Notes: generated by a model not told the origin, from the letters alone. A stretch of DNA of 64,000 nucleotides from Georgenia sp. EYE_87 (GCF_023148685.1 NZ_JAHXNL010000001.1:558001-622000); one strand, 5' to 3'; positions 45,301 through 52,936 are shown, numbered from the stretch's first letter. A program made the numbers and translations.

Positions 45301-45535
45301 AGCCGTTGGTGACCCACACGCCGCCGTCGTTGAGCTCGACGTCCGCCGTGGCGACGCCGTCGTGGAGGAGACTGGCGGCCACCACGGTGCCGGCGACCAG
45401 GCTCAGCACGGTCCCGGAGGCGATCCGGCGGCGGCTGCGGCGCCTGCGCTCGGCCGCCCGCGACGTCCGGCCGCTCGTCGTCCCCGTCGTTCCCGAGGCC
45501 GTCTCGGTGCGGCGCGGCGTGCTCTTTCCTCGCAA
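39305..45535 (-). CDS. Giant extracellular protein with tandem Ig-like and Fn3 domains
   Basis: The 2076-residue protein has a basic N-terminus and one membrane anchor or signal (ASGTVLSLVAGTVVAASLL, about 40-60). Residues 60-430 look like a beta-propeller (repeated GGVTLPADH, LLLGRPGADP strands). About ten Ig/cadherin-like modules follow (about 440-1505), several with NDTDPDGD-type calcium-binding loops. Five Fn3 domains fill about 1510-1975, each with patterns such as TVVLSWTAPANNGSPITGYT. The end (about 2000-2076) has two Cys and finishes NLTSDPFTW. No LPXTG motif or C-terminal anchor is present. Start TTG is supported by GGGGGAAA upstream. It probably is a cell-surface or secreted scaffold linked to MoxR/DUF58. 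Confidence 0.88.
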   Translation of the reverse strand: MRGKSTPRRTETASGTTGTTSGRTSRAAERRRRSRRRIASGTVLSLVAGTVVAASLLHDGVATADVELNDGGVWVTNGSELLVGRVNYPVQQLDGSVTSASNEIDVLQEGSTVLVADSGVDLLSALDPATVSTDAGGVTLPADHQVGLGGGVVAVLDLGSGNLRTAPAHATGVLADEDAPPQASLGADAELAVGKDGTAYGLSTSDSVVVTVPRGTEELQAEAAAAAEAGETAEPVELEETETGIDPADLSGAETQLTVVGETPVVLTRTADGRLLLGRPGADPADLTDLGLDVSQVRLQHPGEDSDDVVLASADALVRVPLDGGDPVTLRAPAAGRPATPAVVAGCVHAAWAGAESHYLQQCGDGEAVEAPVPTTAGEPELEFRTNRDLVVLNDTLTGTVYLVNESMTIVENWDDVTPPDATDELEEESQQDITDEIPLDREAENRPPVAEDDSFGVRAGSTTIVEVLANDTDPDGDLLAVGQVEGFPPGLGEVREVLGGRALQVSAPAGATGSGSFSYTVDDGRGGEATASVALRAVPEAENTAPEQLRPIRLTVTSGATGSVNVLTHMRDADGDELLVTGATAPADDVVRFTPDGAVEFVDSGVTTGAKAVPVTVSDGRETTEVTVEVDVREEGNLPPVPVFDYFRATAGEEVEIEPIVNDTDPDGEPLRLADVRTQADATVVPDYDAGSFRFTAETAGSYYLTYVVVDDSGKDATGLVRVEVTDPADGAPVAVQDTALLPAGGAVLVDVLANDEDPSGRLLAVQQVTVPPESGLVVSVLEHRILKISARQVPTEPLRFGYTVSNGDSSAEGEVVVMPVGTDSALQPPVAEADTATVRAGDFVTIPVLQNDSHPAGLEFELAPELAEAPDASKGHFFVSGETVRFRAPAQPQTVNAVYRVVDSAGNEASAQVTVHVQADAERNSAPLPHPIQTRAFSGERIRIQVPLFGIDPDGDSVQLLGAGESPQLGRIVEVGPGYLDYEAYGHLDGTDQFTYTVRDRLGMVASASVRIGVVPPPQSNRAPDAQDDAVEVRPGREISVDVLANDTDPDGDPLYLPTGELGVPFDPVEGVDITVENGMLRILSPGEPTVFTVAYRATDNRGGQDTGLLEVKVSPDAPLLPPLARDDLVQAADIIDHDSVTVPVLENDEDPDGTAEALRVSVPDAPEGVSVVENQVQAPVLPDRQVITYQVQDVDGNVGFAFVDIPGVEDTGPVLRTDAEPIEVLTGQTVDIPVADYVVSPSGKDVRLTDGASVTATNSDGASPVLDATTLSYTSAPGYAGPAAITFEVTDGASAEDGLRSVLTLPITVLPDGGNTPPAFAGGSVEVSPAEQPVTLNLRNLVQDPDTADFNQLDYRVVEAGSGVEASIDGTILSVSAPADTPAGTEHEIVVAVADPVNEPVTGTVTATVVPSTRPPAGVQDRDLGTVDQGETQAVDVLVGAYNPFPGEPLTVVDAYVESGSADVGFSAGQVSVTPDADFVGRVVVLFVVEDATGDARRHVEGRLTMNVIGAPERPTPPRVEDVRDRTVVLSWTAPANNGSPITGYTVETSGSTSQCATTTCTISGLTNNVEYTFTVTATNAVGDSEPSGASAVARPDVRPERPAPPVLTFGDGELAIEWAAPPTSGSPVESYDLMISPAVGSGQINVTGTSHTWSGLTNGQEYRVQVRARNQAPDPSEWSGWSAGEVPAGVPDAPAAPRVQRVDDPVAQQVTAVWEAPYANGAAVSQYQVQIFRDGGLFRDFVTASTSFQEDAPAGSDYTVSVRAENKAGWSETSARSQPVRSFARPSAPGTPTATATGSDGVVQLEFTNAQPNGDPITGYQVSVNGGGWQTLRADRTVRGLNDGQSYQFRVRAMNSYAGETSGTSNAAVPYGPLAGPTLSANRTADREITFRWSSPNDNGRPITTTQIRFNDGGGWTGWQNVGASGSTARGGSWDTVYKAEFRVQRDVDTQPRTASAQERTAQKPPPPPDPVVRVAKGSSAQGQPGCAASACRFVAVSYSDLLPAGSYSVTFQVNDGGWRNMEGATSNGRAYNFPNGSGTVETTMYYGHPGYQTRVIVKGNGHNLTSDPFTW

Positions 45536-45598
45536 CGCGGATTTCCCCCCGGAAAACGGCCGACCAGGACTGGAGACCCAGAAGCGGGCCCGCGGACG

Positions 45599-45653
45599 AT
45601 GCTAGCCCAGAATCGGCCGGATTCCGGCCGTCCGAGGCGGGGTAGATCTCCCC
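45599..45653 (-). promoter_or_regulatory. Promoter region of the giant-protein gene with two palindromes
   Basis: TAGCAT on the minus strand (45599-45604) is a -10 candidate, 63 bp before the TTG start. Just upstream are a perfect 17-bp palindrome CGGCCGGATTCCGGCCG (45614-45630) and a near-perfect one GGGGTAGATCTCCCC (45639-45653). Both lie in the 152-bp gap after the FHA/helical regulator gene and could be its operators. Confidence 0.45.
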
Positions 45654-45687
45654 ATACCCAGGTCGGGGGAGGCGAGGCGCGCGGCGG

Positions 45688-46392
45688 TCAGTCGACCTCG
45701 GCCAGGTCCTTGGCCGAGTCGAGCAGCGACAGCTGCTCCGGGACCACCAGGCGGGAGGCGACCGCGTGCTCGACCAGCCGTGCGCGGCGGTTGACGGCCA
45801 GCTTCCCGGGCCCGCCGCGCAGGCCGCGCACGCCGTGGCGGTCGAGCTTCTCGCAGACGTTGTCGAGCTTGCGGTTGAACCGGGTCAGCGCCCAGCCCAG
45901 CCGGGCGGCCGCCTCGGCGGAGGTGGGGATGTTCGCCGTCGAGCCCCGCCCCTTGAGCACCGGTTCGGACAGCGCGAGGACGAGGAGGTGCTGGCTCTCG
46001 GTGAGGGTGACCGGTCCGATCGTCGTCTCGCCGATCTCCAGCTCCTCCGCGGGCCGGGTGGGGAGGAAGGTCGGGTCGTCGTTGTCCAGGGTGAGCTCGT
46101 ACGTCGTCGGGCCCGCCGTGAAGAGCACCACGGTGCGGGCGTAGACGACCGGCAGCCGGGCGCCGGGGGCGAGCCAGGCCTGGGTGTTGCCCTCGGGGTC
46201 GGCGATCGTCGCGGACAGGCGCGAGCCGACGTTGTCGAGCCACCAGAGCCCCTCGTGGTGGGTGACCTCGAGGAAGCGGCGGTGGAGGTAGGGGTTGTCG
46301 TCGATCTCGAGCGGTCCCTCGCGCCCGATCACGAACGGGTCGTTCGGGTCCACCGGGAACCACTCCCCGCAGAACTCCAGCTGCATCGCCAT
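45688..46392 (-). CDS. FHA-like protein with C-terminal helical, possibly DNA-binding, domain
   Basis: The 234-residue protein opens MAMQLEFCGEWFPVDPNDPF and contains an FHA-like beta fold (FVIGREGPLEIDDNPYLHRR, then FLEVTHHEGLWWLDNVGS). The second half is helical: LTESQHLLVLALSEPVLKG, IPTSAEAAARLGWALTRFNR, KLDNVCEKLDRHGVRG, resembling the helix-turn-helix effector domain of response-regulator-type proteins. A phospho-dependent transcription factor is plausible and would connect the kinase/phosphatase to the genes that follow. The ATG at 46392 is the natural start; an internal second Met is close by. Assignment as DNA-binding is inference. Confidence 0.7.
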   Translation of the reverse strand: MAMQLEFCGEWFPVDPNDPFVIGREGPLEIDDNPYLHRRFLEVTHHEGLWWLDNVGSRLSATIADPEGNTQAWLAPGARLPVVYARTVVLFTAGPTTYELTLDNDDPTFLPTRPAEELEIGETTIGPVTLTESQHLLVLALSEPVLKGRGSTANIPTSAEAAARLGWALTRFNRKLDNVCEKLDRHGVRGLRGGPGKLAVNRRARLVEHAVASRLVVPEQLSLLDSAKDLAEVD

Positions 46393-46440
46393 GTCATCTC
46401 CTCACTGCGCGCAGGTCCGGCCGGCCGTTCGTCAGGCCGG

Positions 46441-47985
46441 TCACTGCACGCACGTCTGTGCCGGGCTGGTCGAGGTCGTGCCGTTGGGCAGGCGGATCTT
46501 CACCGACAGGCAGACCTGCCCGGTCGCGCCCTCGACGACGGCCTGTGGCTCCTGCGCCGGGTGGACCTGCGGGTCCGCGCCGGGCTCCGTGCGCTGCCAG
46601 GTGAAGGTCACGCCCTCCTCGGCGTCGAGCTCGGCGGGGACCCCCCACGTGAACGTCACCGTCTCGCCGTCGCGCGTGCCGGTGAGGTCCACGGGCGAGG
46701 GCACCTGGGCGGGGATGGGGATGGCGGTGGCCGCGGGCGCCGTCGTCTCGTCCTCCGGCTCCCCGCGCAGGGCGCCGGCCCCGACAATGCCTCCCACCAC
46801 GACGAGCGCCAGGGCGACGCCGCCGCCGACCAGGGCGAGCCGGCGCCGTCGGGGGGCCGCCGGCTCCACCTCGGCCGCCTCCGGCTCCGCGGACCGGGCG
46901 CCCCGGAGCTGCGTGGCGCCCTCGGTGCCCTCGTCCCAGCCGTCGTCGGCCCCGGCGGCGCCGCGCAGCGCCGTGACCGCCTCCGGGCGCGGGCGACCCG
47001 TGGCTGCGGCGGCGCCAGCACGGTGGGGGTCGATCTCGACGACCTGGCGCACCACGGTGCGGTTGTCGCCGCCGTCGGGCGCCGGCGCGGCGCCCGGGCC
47101 GCCGCCGAGCCACGAGGTGTCGGGTACCTCGATGTCCGTCATCGGCAGGCGCAGCTCCTGCTCGACCACCTGGAGCGCACGTCCGAGGTCGAGCGCGGAG
47201 GCGTAGCGGTGCGCGGGGAGCTTCGCCATGCCCCGGGCCAGGACCCTCTCCAGCGTCGCGGGGACGTCGCCGCGGCCGATGGGCGGCACGGGGTCGCGGC
47301 GGATGCGCACGGTGTAGTCGAGCCGGGTGTTCGGTCCGCCGGGCCGGGTGAAGGGCGAGTGGCCCGCGAGCAGGGTGTAGATCGTCGCCGCGAGCGAATA
47401 CACGTCTCCGGTGACGCCGACGGCGGCGTGGCCCTCGACCGACTCGGGCGGCGCCCACGGGACGGAGACCCCGGCGGACTCGTCCGCCGTCGCCGTCGTC
47501 ATCCCGGCGATGCCGAAGTCGGTCAGAGCGGGGCGGCCGTACTCGGTGGTCAGCACGTTGGCGGGCTTGATGTCGCGGTGCACGATTCCGGCGCGGTGCG
47601 CCGTCTCGACGGCGCCCGCGAGGCGGACGCCGATGCCGACCGCCTCCGCCACGCCCAGCGGGCGGACCTTGAGCCGTTCGGCGAGGTTCGGCAGCGGGCA
47701 GTACTGCATGACCAGGTACGGGCGGCCGTCCGCGGCCTCGCCCGCGTGGTGGATCGCCACGATCGAGGAGTGCCCCGACAGCCGTGCCATGAGGTTGGCC
47801 TCGGCGATGAACTGCTCGCGAGGCTGGCCCTCCGTGGCCTCGCGGGTGAGGACCTTGACGGCGACCTTCCGGTGCGGCATGTGCTGGGTGTAGAGGTAGA
47901 CGTCGGCGAAGCCGCCCGAGCCGAGGAGCTTCTCGAACGTGTACCCGGGCAGGTCGGGGTGCTGGGCCGGGGCGCGGCGGCTCAC
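46441..47985 (-). CDS. Transmembrane serine/threonine protein kinase with extracellular Fn3-like domain
   Basis: The 514-residue Hanks-type kinase has an intact catalytic domain (about 10-275): glycine loop LLGSGGFADVYLY, VAVKVL lysine, catalytic HRDIKPANVL, DFGIAG and WAPPES. A juxtamembrane stretch rich in Ala/Gly/Arg follows, then one membrane segment (ALVGGGVALALVVVGGIVGA, about 395-415) and an extracellular region of about 95 residues with Fn3-like strands (TVTFTWGVPAELDAEEGVTF) and two Cys. PASTA repeats are absent. The GTG overlaps the FHA gene stop (GTGA). It is flanked by FHA proteins, its probable targets, and by a PP2C phosphatase. Confidence 0.93.
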   Translation of the reverse strand: MSRRAPAQHPDLPGYTFEKLLGSGGFADVYLYTQHMPHRKVAVKVLTREATEGQPREQFIAEANLMARLSGHSSIVAIHHAGEAADGRPYLVMQYCPLPNLAERLKVRPLGVAEAVGIGVRLAGAVETAHRAGIVHRDIKPANVLTTEYGRPALTDFGIAGMTTATADESAGVSVPWAPPESVEGHAAVGVTGDVYSLAATIYTLLAGHSPFTRPGGPNTRLDYTVRIRRDPVPPIGRGDVPATLERVLARGMAKLPAHRYASALDLGRALQVVEQELRLPMTDIEVPDTSWLGGGPGAAPAPDGGDNRTVVRQVVEIDPHRAGAAAATGRPRPEAVTALRGAAGADDGWDEGTEGATQLRGARSAEPEAAEVEPAAPRRRRLALVGGGVALALVVVGGIVGAGALRGEPEDETTAPAATAIPIPAQVPSPVDLTGTRDGETVTFTWGVPAELDAEEGVTFTWQRTEPGADPQVHPAQEPQAVVEGATGQVCLSVKIRLPNGTTSTSPAQTCVQ

Positions 47986-49433
47986 TCGACCTCCTCGCCG
48001 GCCCGGACGACCGTGATGCTCACGCCGGTCCCGAGCTCGACGACGCCGCCCGGCGGCACCGGCACGCCGGTGCCCGGGTGGAGGCGGAACGCGGGCTGCC
48101 CCGGCAGGACCAGGACCGTGCCGTTGGTGGAGTTCATGTCCGTGACGACGACGTGGTCGCCCGCGGGCCGGATCTCGACGTGGGTGCCGGAGATGTCCCG
48201 CTGCGGGTTGGCGACCGTCACCAGCCGCGGCACCGCGCTGCCGCGGAAACGGGCGGACTCCGGGGCGCGGCCCAGGAGGACCGGCCGGGTCACCTCGACG
48301 CGGAGGCCGGTGGAGAGCACGAGCTCGAGGGCCGGCTCCTCCTCGGCGGCGGCCTCGTCGCCGGGCCCGACGCCGACGAGCCCCGCGTCCTGACGCGGCG
48401 TGCTCGGCAGCTGCGAGGGGAGGACCGTGTGGCCGTCGTGGTCGCCGTCGTCCGCCGGCCGCGCCCACGGCACCTCGGAGATCAGTCCGGGGCCGGGCAC
48501 GGGTGCCGGGGGCTCCCACGGCACCCGGTTCCCAGTCCCGCCGGGGACCTCGTGGGTCACGGGTGGGACGAACGGCTCGTCCTCGTCCTCCGGGACCTGG
48601 GTGGCCTCCAGCCCGTTGGCAGGCGTGACCGGTTGGTCGGCACCCCGGCCGTCGGCGTCAGGACCGTCGGCGTCAGCCCGAGGTTCCGCGTCCTCCGCGG
48701 CGAGCTGCCCGGTGGACCAGAACAGGTGGTCGTACTCGGCGTCCTCGGCGGGGTCGACGTCGGCCGGCGCGGGCGGCACGGCCGGTCCGGCCGGTCCGGG
48801 CGCCGCGGCCCCGGCCTCGCCACCGTCGCCGGATTCGTTCAGCGCGGGGCGGCCGATGGCCGCCGCGAGGGCGGGGGCGTGCATGAGGGTGAGCTCGAGG
48901 TCCTCGTCCTCGTCGGGCTGCTGCGCCAGCTGGAGCCCGGCGTGGTTGTCCTGCGGCGCCTCCACCTGTTCCACGAGGGTGCGCAGCGCGGAGGCCAGCA
49001 CGATGCCGCCGCCCACGGGCAGCCAGTCGGGCGGCGTCCCCGTGCGCGCTCCCGGGCCCGCTCCCGCGCCGGCGGCTGCCTCTGCTGCCCCTGCGACGGT
49101 GATCGTGAAGCCTGCGGCGCCCGGGAGCACGGCCTCGCGCCACGTGGTGTAGCCGGCGCCGCTGACCTGCTCGTCCCCCACCTGCACGACCAGCTCGCCG
49201 CGCACGAGGACGCTCAGCCCGGAGGGGTGGGCCTCGACCATGGCGAAGGAGGGCAGGGTGCGGATGCCGCGGCCCGCCAGGTGCTCCACCCATGTGCCCA
49301 GTCGCGAACCCGACCGGGTCAGGCGCCACAGGTCGCGTGCTGCGGGGGCCCCGATGTCGGGGTGCAGGAGGGCGACGGCCCCCTCACCGACGATGGCGAT
49401 CCAGCTGCCCGGGCGGTACTCGTGCACGGTCAT
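47982..49433 (-). CDS. FHA-domain protein of the kinase/phosphatase operon
   Basis: The 483-residue soluble protein has a globular N-terminal half (MTVHEYRPGSWIAIVGEGAV; WVEHLAGRGIRTLPSFAMVE), a long disordered acidic/proline-rich middle (about 195-370) and a C-terminal FHA domain (about 390-480) with VLLGRAPESA, RDISGTHVEI and MNSTNGTVLV, the three FHA core motifs. It has four-base overlaps with the PP2C gene before it and the kinase gene after it. It is a likely phospho-acceptor or adaptor; TQVPEDEDEPF in the linker has a Thr in an acidic setting of the sort that FHA domains bind once phosphorylated. Confidence 0.85.
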   Translation of the reverse strand: MTVHEYRPGSWIAIVGEGAVALLHPDIGAPAARDLWRLTRSGSRLGTWVEHLAGRGIRTLPSFAMVEAHPSGLSVLVRGELVVQVGDEQVSGAGYTTWREAVLPGAAGFTITVAGAAEAAAGAGAGPGARTGTPPDWLPVGGGIVLASALRTLVEQVEAPQDNHAGLQLAQQPDEDEDLELTLMHAPALAAAIGRPALNESGDGGEAGAAAPGPAGPAVPPAPADVDPAEDAEYDHLFWSTGQLAAEDAEPRADADGPDADGRGADQPVTPANGLEATQVPEDEDEPFVPPVTHEVPGGTGNRVPWEPPAPVPGPGLISEVPWARPADDGDHDGHTVLPSQLPSTPRQDAGLVGVGPGDEAAAEEEPALELVLSTGLRVEVTRPVLLGRAPESARFRGSAVPRLVTVANPQRDISGTHVEIRPAGDHVVVTDMNSTNGTVLVLPGQPAFRLHPGTGVPVPPGGVVELGTGVSITVVRAGEEVE

Positions 49434-50275
49434 CGATCGCCCTCCCCCGGCAGCGTGGTGCCGTCCTCGTCCTCGTCCTCGTCCTCGTCGGCCGAGCCGG
49501 GCGTGCGAGCCGTGGTCCCGGCCGCGCTGGCCTCGTCGGGCGCGTCGACGACGACGACGGTCACGTTGTCGCTGGCGCCCCCGGTGACGGCGTGGCACAG
49601 CAGGGTCTGGGCCGCCTGCACGGGGCTGGCGACGCTGGCGAGGACGTCGGCGATGTGGGCGTCGTCGAGCTCGCCGACGAGCCCGTCCGTGCACAGCAGG
49701 ATCCGCTCGCCGGGCTGGACGCGGAGCATCCAGAAGTCCACCTCGGCGTCGGGGCCTGTGCCGATCGCCCGCGTGATGACGTTGCGGCGCGGGTGGGTGC
49801 GCGCCTCGGCGGCGTCGATGGTGCCGGCGTCGACCATCTCCTGGACGAGCGAGTGGTCCACGCTGACCTGCTGGAGCCGCCCCGCGGAGAAGCGGTACAC
49901 GCGCGAGTCGCCGACGTTGAGGACGAGCCAGTAGGGCTCGCCGTCCTGCTCGGTGAGGACGACCCCGGCCACGGTGGTGCCGGCCACGGTCTCGCGGCCG
50001 TCCGCCTGCGACCGGGCGGCCTCCTCCTCCATGGTGCGGCGGATCGTCGCGGCGGCCTCCCGGACGGCTGCGCCGACCTCGTCGGCGCCGATGTGCCGGG
50101 ACCCGCGCGCCGCGAGGGCGCGGAACGCCTCGACCACGGCCTGGCTCGCCATCTCCCCGCGCGCGTGACCGCCCATCCCGTCCGCGACGACGAAGACCGG
50201 TTCCTGAGCGAACGCGGCGTCCTCGTTGACGCTCCGCCGGCCACCGGCGTCGGTGGCCACCCCCCACTGCGTCAA
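49430..50275 (-). CDS. PP2C-family protein serine/threonine phosphatase
   Basis: The roughly 281-residue enzyme reverses Ser/Thr phosphorylation. Metal-binding motifs are complete: RRSVNEDA, VVADGMGGHARGE, NVGDSRVYRF, LLCTDGLVGEL and TGGASDNVTVVVV. The TTG at 50275 (MTQWGVATDAGG) is preferred because GGGAG stands six bases upstream and it fits family N-termini; an in-frame ATG at 50311 lacks a ribosome-binding site and a -10 at leaderless distance. The C-terminus ends in an acidic Asp/Glu tail. It is the first gene of the minus-strand kinase/FHA/type VII run and no membrane segment is present. Confidence 0.92.
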   Translation of the reverse strand: MTQWGVATDAGGRRSVNEDAAFAQEPVFVVADGMGGHARGEMASQAVVEAFRALAARGSRHIGADEVGAAVREAAATIRRTMEEEAARSQADGRETVAGTTVAGVVLTEQDGEPYWLVLNVGDSRVYRFSAGRLQQVSVDHSLVQEMVDAGTIDAAEARTHPRRNVITRAIGTGPDAEVDFWMLRVQPGERILLCTDGLVGELDDAHIADVLASVASPVQAAQTLLCHAVTGGASDNVTVVVVDAPDEASAAGTTARTPGSADEDEDEDEDGTTLPGEGDR

Positions 50276-50363
50276 CGTGCGCTCCCTCGTGCGTGCGGTC
50301 TGCCACCGCATAGGGTGCCACGCCCGACGGCCCGTGCCCGAAACGGTCCGCGCGACCCCGCGG

Positions 50364-51878
50364 TCACAGCACCGCCGGGTAGACGCCCCAGTACGCCGCC
50401 GACACCAGCAGCACGAGGCTGCCGGTCACCACGCAGACCATACACGCCCACCCCAGGACGCCCGGCCGCCCCGCACCGTGCGTCCGTACCGCGGGGCCCC
50501 GGCCCGAGCGGAGCGCGGCCGCGACGGTGAGCACCACCATGCCCGCGGCGAGGATGCCGACCAGCTGCACGGCGAGCCAGCCGCCCTGGACCAGGAAGGA
50601 GTCGTGCTGATAGTTCAGCGCCAGGTTCGCCACCCCCATGAGGTAGGAGATGTAGAGGACCCACGTGGCGAGCGTCGCCATGGCCAGGCCGGCGGTGTAG
50701 CGGCCCAGCGGCGCGACGGTGGCGCTGGGCCGGCGTCCGGCCAGCCGCGGCGCCTGGCCGACGACGGCGAGGAGCCCGCCGAGGGCGAGGAGGCCCAGTC
50801 CGACGACGAACACGACCACGATCATGTCGCCCGTCGCGTACCACCGCGGCCGGTCGACGTCGTCGGCCCGGAACGCTTGGACCGGCTCGTCGCCGGCGAT
50901 GCGGGGCGGCGCACCGGCGGTCTCGGGAAGCCCGAGCGTCCACCGGGCAAGATCGTCGAGGAAGGCGGGCACGATGGTGCCGTCGACCTTGATGCCGTGG
51001 TTGGCGCCCTCGTAGTAGCGGAGCGTGAAGTTCTCGTTCCCGGCCCGCCGGAGGTCCTGCATGGTGATCTGGGCGCCCTGCACGATGGGCATGGAGGCGT
51101 CCCCGGTGCCGTAGACCATCAGCACGGGCTGGGTCACGCGCTGCTGGTAGGGCGAGACGTCGAAGTCGAAGTACTCGAACCCGCCGCCCGGGAACGCGCC
51201 GCCCACCAGGCGCGGGATGGCCCGGAGCATCCGGCTGGGCACGCCGACCTCGCGCAGGTAGGAGTCCGCGGCGAAGGCGCCCTGCTCGCGGATGGGCAGG
51301 ACGGGTGCGGAGACCAGGACGACGAAGGCGACGGCGGGGTCGGCGGCCGCCGCGATCGGCGCGGACATCGCGCCCTCGCTCTCGCCGTAGACGCCGACGC
51401 GGTCCGGGTCCACGCCGGGCCATCCGCGCAGCACCTCGAGGGAGTCGAGGTAGTCCTCCGCCATGCCCACGTAGTCCCGCGACCGGGTGGAGTAGGTGTC
51501 GGCGCGCTTGTCCGGCACCATCGTGACCACGCCGGCGCTGGCGAGGGCGGTGGTGATCTCCTCGAAGTTCTCGTGGGTGGCGGTGCCCGCGCCGTGCATG
51601 AACACCATGCCAGGGCGCTCCCCGCCCGCCCCGGCGGGTGAGGCGATGGTGGCCTGCACGGTCACGCCGTCGTCCACGCTCACGTCGACGACCTGCCGGG
51701 TGACCTCGTAGGTCCCGACGGGGGTGGTCACGGCGTCGGAGCCGATGGTGGTGTCCGCGGTCTGCGGGACGAGGGTGTGCTCGAGGGGCTGGGGGTTCCA
51801 CCCCGGTCCGGCCACGGAGCCGATCAGACCGAGGAGGAGCACCAGCACGATGCCGGCGGCCAGCCTGCGGTATCTCAC
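50364..51878 (-). CDS. Membrane-attached alpha/beta hydrolase
   Basis: The 504-residue protein has an N-terminal signal or anchor ([19 protein letters not shown]), an alpha/beta hydrolase domain (about 50-360) and about four membrane segments at the C-terminus ([40 protein letters not shown]). Catalytic elements are visible: oxyanion HGAGTATHE, nucleophile Ser in [11 protein letters not shown], acid in [11 protein letters not shown] and His in [10 protein letters not shown]. It resembles dienelactone-hydrolase/peptidase-like esterases facing outside. Substrate unknown. The GTG start lies six bases after TACCCT, a leaderless arrangement; it is a separate unit from PP2C and era. Confidence 0.82.
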   Translation of the reverse strand: MRYRRLAAGIVLVLLLGLIGSVAGPGWNPQPLEHTLVPQTADTTIGSDAVTTPVGTYEVTRQVVDVSVDDGVTVQATIASPAGAGGERPGMVFMHGAGTATHENFEEITTALASAGVVTMVPDKRADTYSTRSRDYVGMAEDYLDSLEVLRGWPGVDPDRVGVYGESEGAMSAPIAAAADPAVAFVVLVSAPVLPIREQGAFAADSYLREVGVPSRMLRAIPRLVGGAFPGGGFEYFDFDVSPYQQRVTQPVLMVYGTGDASMPIVQGAQITMQDLRRAGNENFTLRYYEGANHGIKVDGTIVPAFLDDLARWTLGLPETAGAPPRIAGDEPVQAFRADDVDRPRWYATGDMIVVVFVVGLGLLALGGLLAVVGQAPRLAGRRPSATVAPLGRYTAGLAMATLATWVLYISYLMGVANLALNYQHDSFLVQGGWLAVQLVGILAAGMVVLTVAAALRSGRGPAVRTHGAGRPGVLGWACMVCVVTGSLVLLVSAAYWGVYPAVL

Positions 51879-51884
51879 CGGGTC

Positions 51885-51890
51885 AGGGTA
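51885..51890 (-). promoter_or_regulatory. Probable -10 hexamer for leaderless hydrolase transcript
   Basis: TACCCT on the minus strand, six bases (GACCCG), then the GTG start. Same geometry as at dgt and the DUF3097 gene; a full TANNNT match. Confidence 0.55.
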
Positions 51891-51955
51891 GTTCGTCGTC
51901 GTCGGGCCCCCGGCGAGGCCGGGCGGTGGCACCGCCCACACCGGCCACCGGTCGT

Positions 51956-52936
51956 CTAGAACCCGAGCCGCTGGAGCAGCTTGGGGTCGCGCTGCCAGTC
52001 CTTGGCGACGCGCACGTGCAGGTCGAGGTAGACGCGGGCGCCCAGGAGCGCCTCGATGCCCTTCCGGGCGCGGGTGCCGACCTCGCGCAGCCGGGCCCCG
52101 CCCTTGCCGATGATGATGGCCTTCTGCGAGGAGCGCTCGACGTAGAGGTTGACGTGGACGTCGAGCATCGGGGGGCGCTTGTCGCCCTTCTCCCGCGGCC
52201 GCTCGGTGATCTCCTCCACGAGCACGGCGAGAGAGTGGGGCAGCTCGTCGCGCACCCCCTCCAGGGCGGCCTCGCGCACGAGCTCGGCGATCATGACGTT
52301 CTCCGGCTCGTCGGTCAGCTCCCCCTCCGGGTACAGGGGCGGGCCGATCGGCATGTGCTGGAGCAGGACGTCCGTGAGCACGTCGATCTGCTCGTCCCGC
52401 ACCGCGGAGACCGGCACGATGGTGGACCACTGGCCGAGCTTGTCGATGGCGAGGAGGTGCTCGGCGAGCCGCTCGCGGGAGACCTTGTCCGCCTTGGTCG
52501 CGACGGCGACCACCGGGGTGCGCTGCTGGCTCAGCTCCCGGGCGATGAACGTGTCCCCCGGCCCGACCTTCTCGTCCGCGGGCAGGCAGAAGACGATGGC
52601 GTCGACCTCGGAGAGCGTCTCCCGCACCAGGTCGTTGAGGCGCTGGCCGAGCAGCGTGCGCGGCCGGTGCAGCCCGGGGGTGTCGACGAGCACGAGCTGG
52701 CCGTCGGCGCGGTGGACCACCCCGCGCACCACGTGCCGCGTGGTCTGGGGCCGCCCGGACGTGATCGCGACCTTCTCCCCGACGAGGGCGTTGGTCAGGG
52801 TGGACTTGCCCGCGTTCGGTCGGCCCACCATGCAGGCGAAGCCCGCGCGGAAGTCCTCGGGCCACCCGCCCGCGGGGATGAGGCCCTCGAGGGCGTTGGG
52901 GCCCGCCGTCAGCTCGTCGTCAGAGGGGAAGGTCAT
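51956..52936 (-). CDS. era: GTPase Era
   Basis: The 326-residue GTPase assists 30S ribosome maturation by binding the 3' end of 16S rRNA. G1 is GRPNAGKST, the switch I area has [10 protein letters not shown]3 is [11 protein letters not shown] and G4 is TKAD; the C-terminal KH domain has [20 protein letters not shown] followed by the typical [20 protein letters not shown] ending. The ATG overlaps the stop of the CBS-domain gene, so it is the last gene of the phoH-ybeY-CBS-era run, the order found in most actinobacteria. Confidence 0.96.
   Translation of the reverse strand: MTFPSDDELTAGPNALEGLIPAGGWPEDFRAGFACMVGRPNAGKSTLTNALVGEKVAITSGRPQTTRHVVRGVVHRADGQLVLVDTPGLHRPRTLLGQRLNDLVRETLSEVDAIVFCLPADEKVGPGDTFIARELSQQRTPVVAVATKADKVSRERLAEHLLAIDKLGQWSTIVPVSAVRDEQIDVLTDVLLQHMPIGPPLYPEGELTDEPENVMIAELVREAALEGVRDELPHSLAVLVEEITERPREKGDKRPPMLDVHVNLYVERSSQKAIIIGKGGARLREVGTRARKGIEALLGARVYLDLHVRVAKDWQRDPKLLQRLGF

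Noticed and set aside
38165-46144. An enormous plus-strand open frame opposite the MoxR and giant-protein genes
   Set aside because: It is a mirror frame produced by high GC and codon bias; its translation is low-complexity Arg/Gly/Asp/Val with no domains, while the minus strand has clear protein families throughout.
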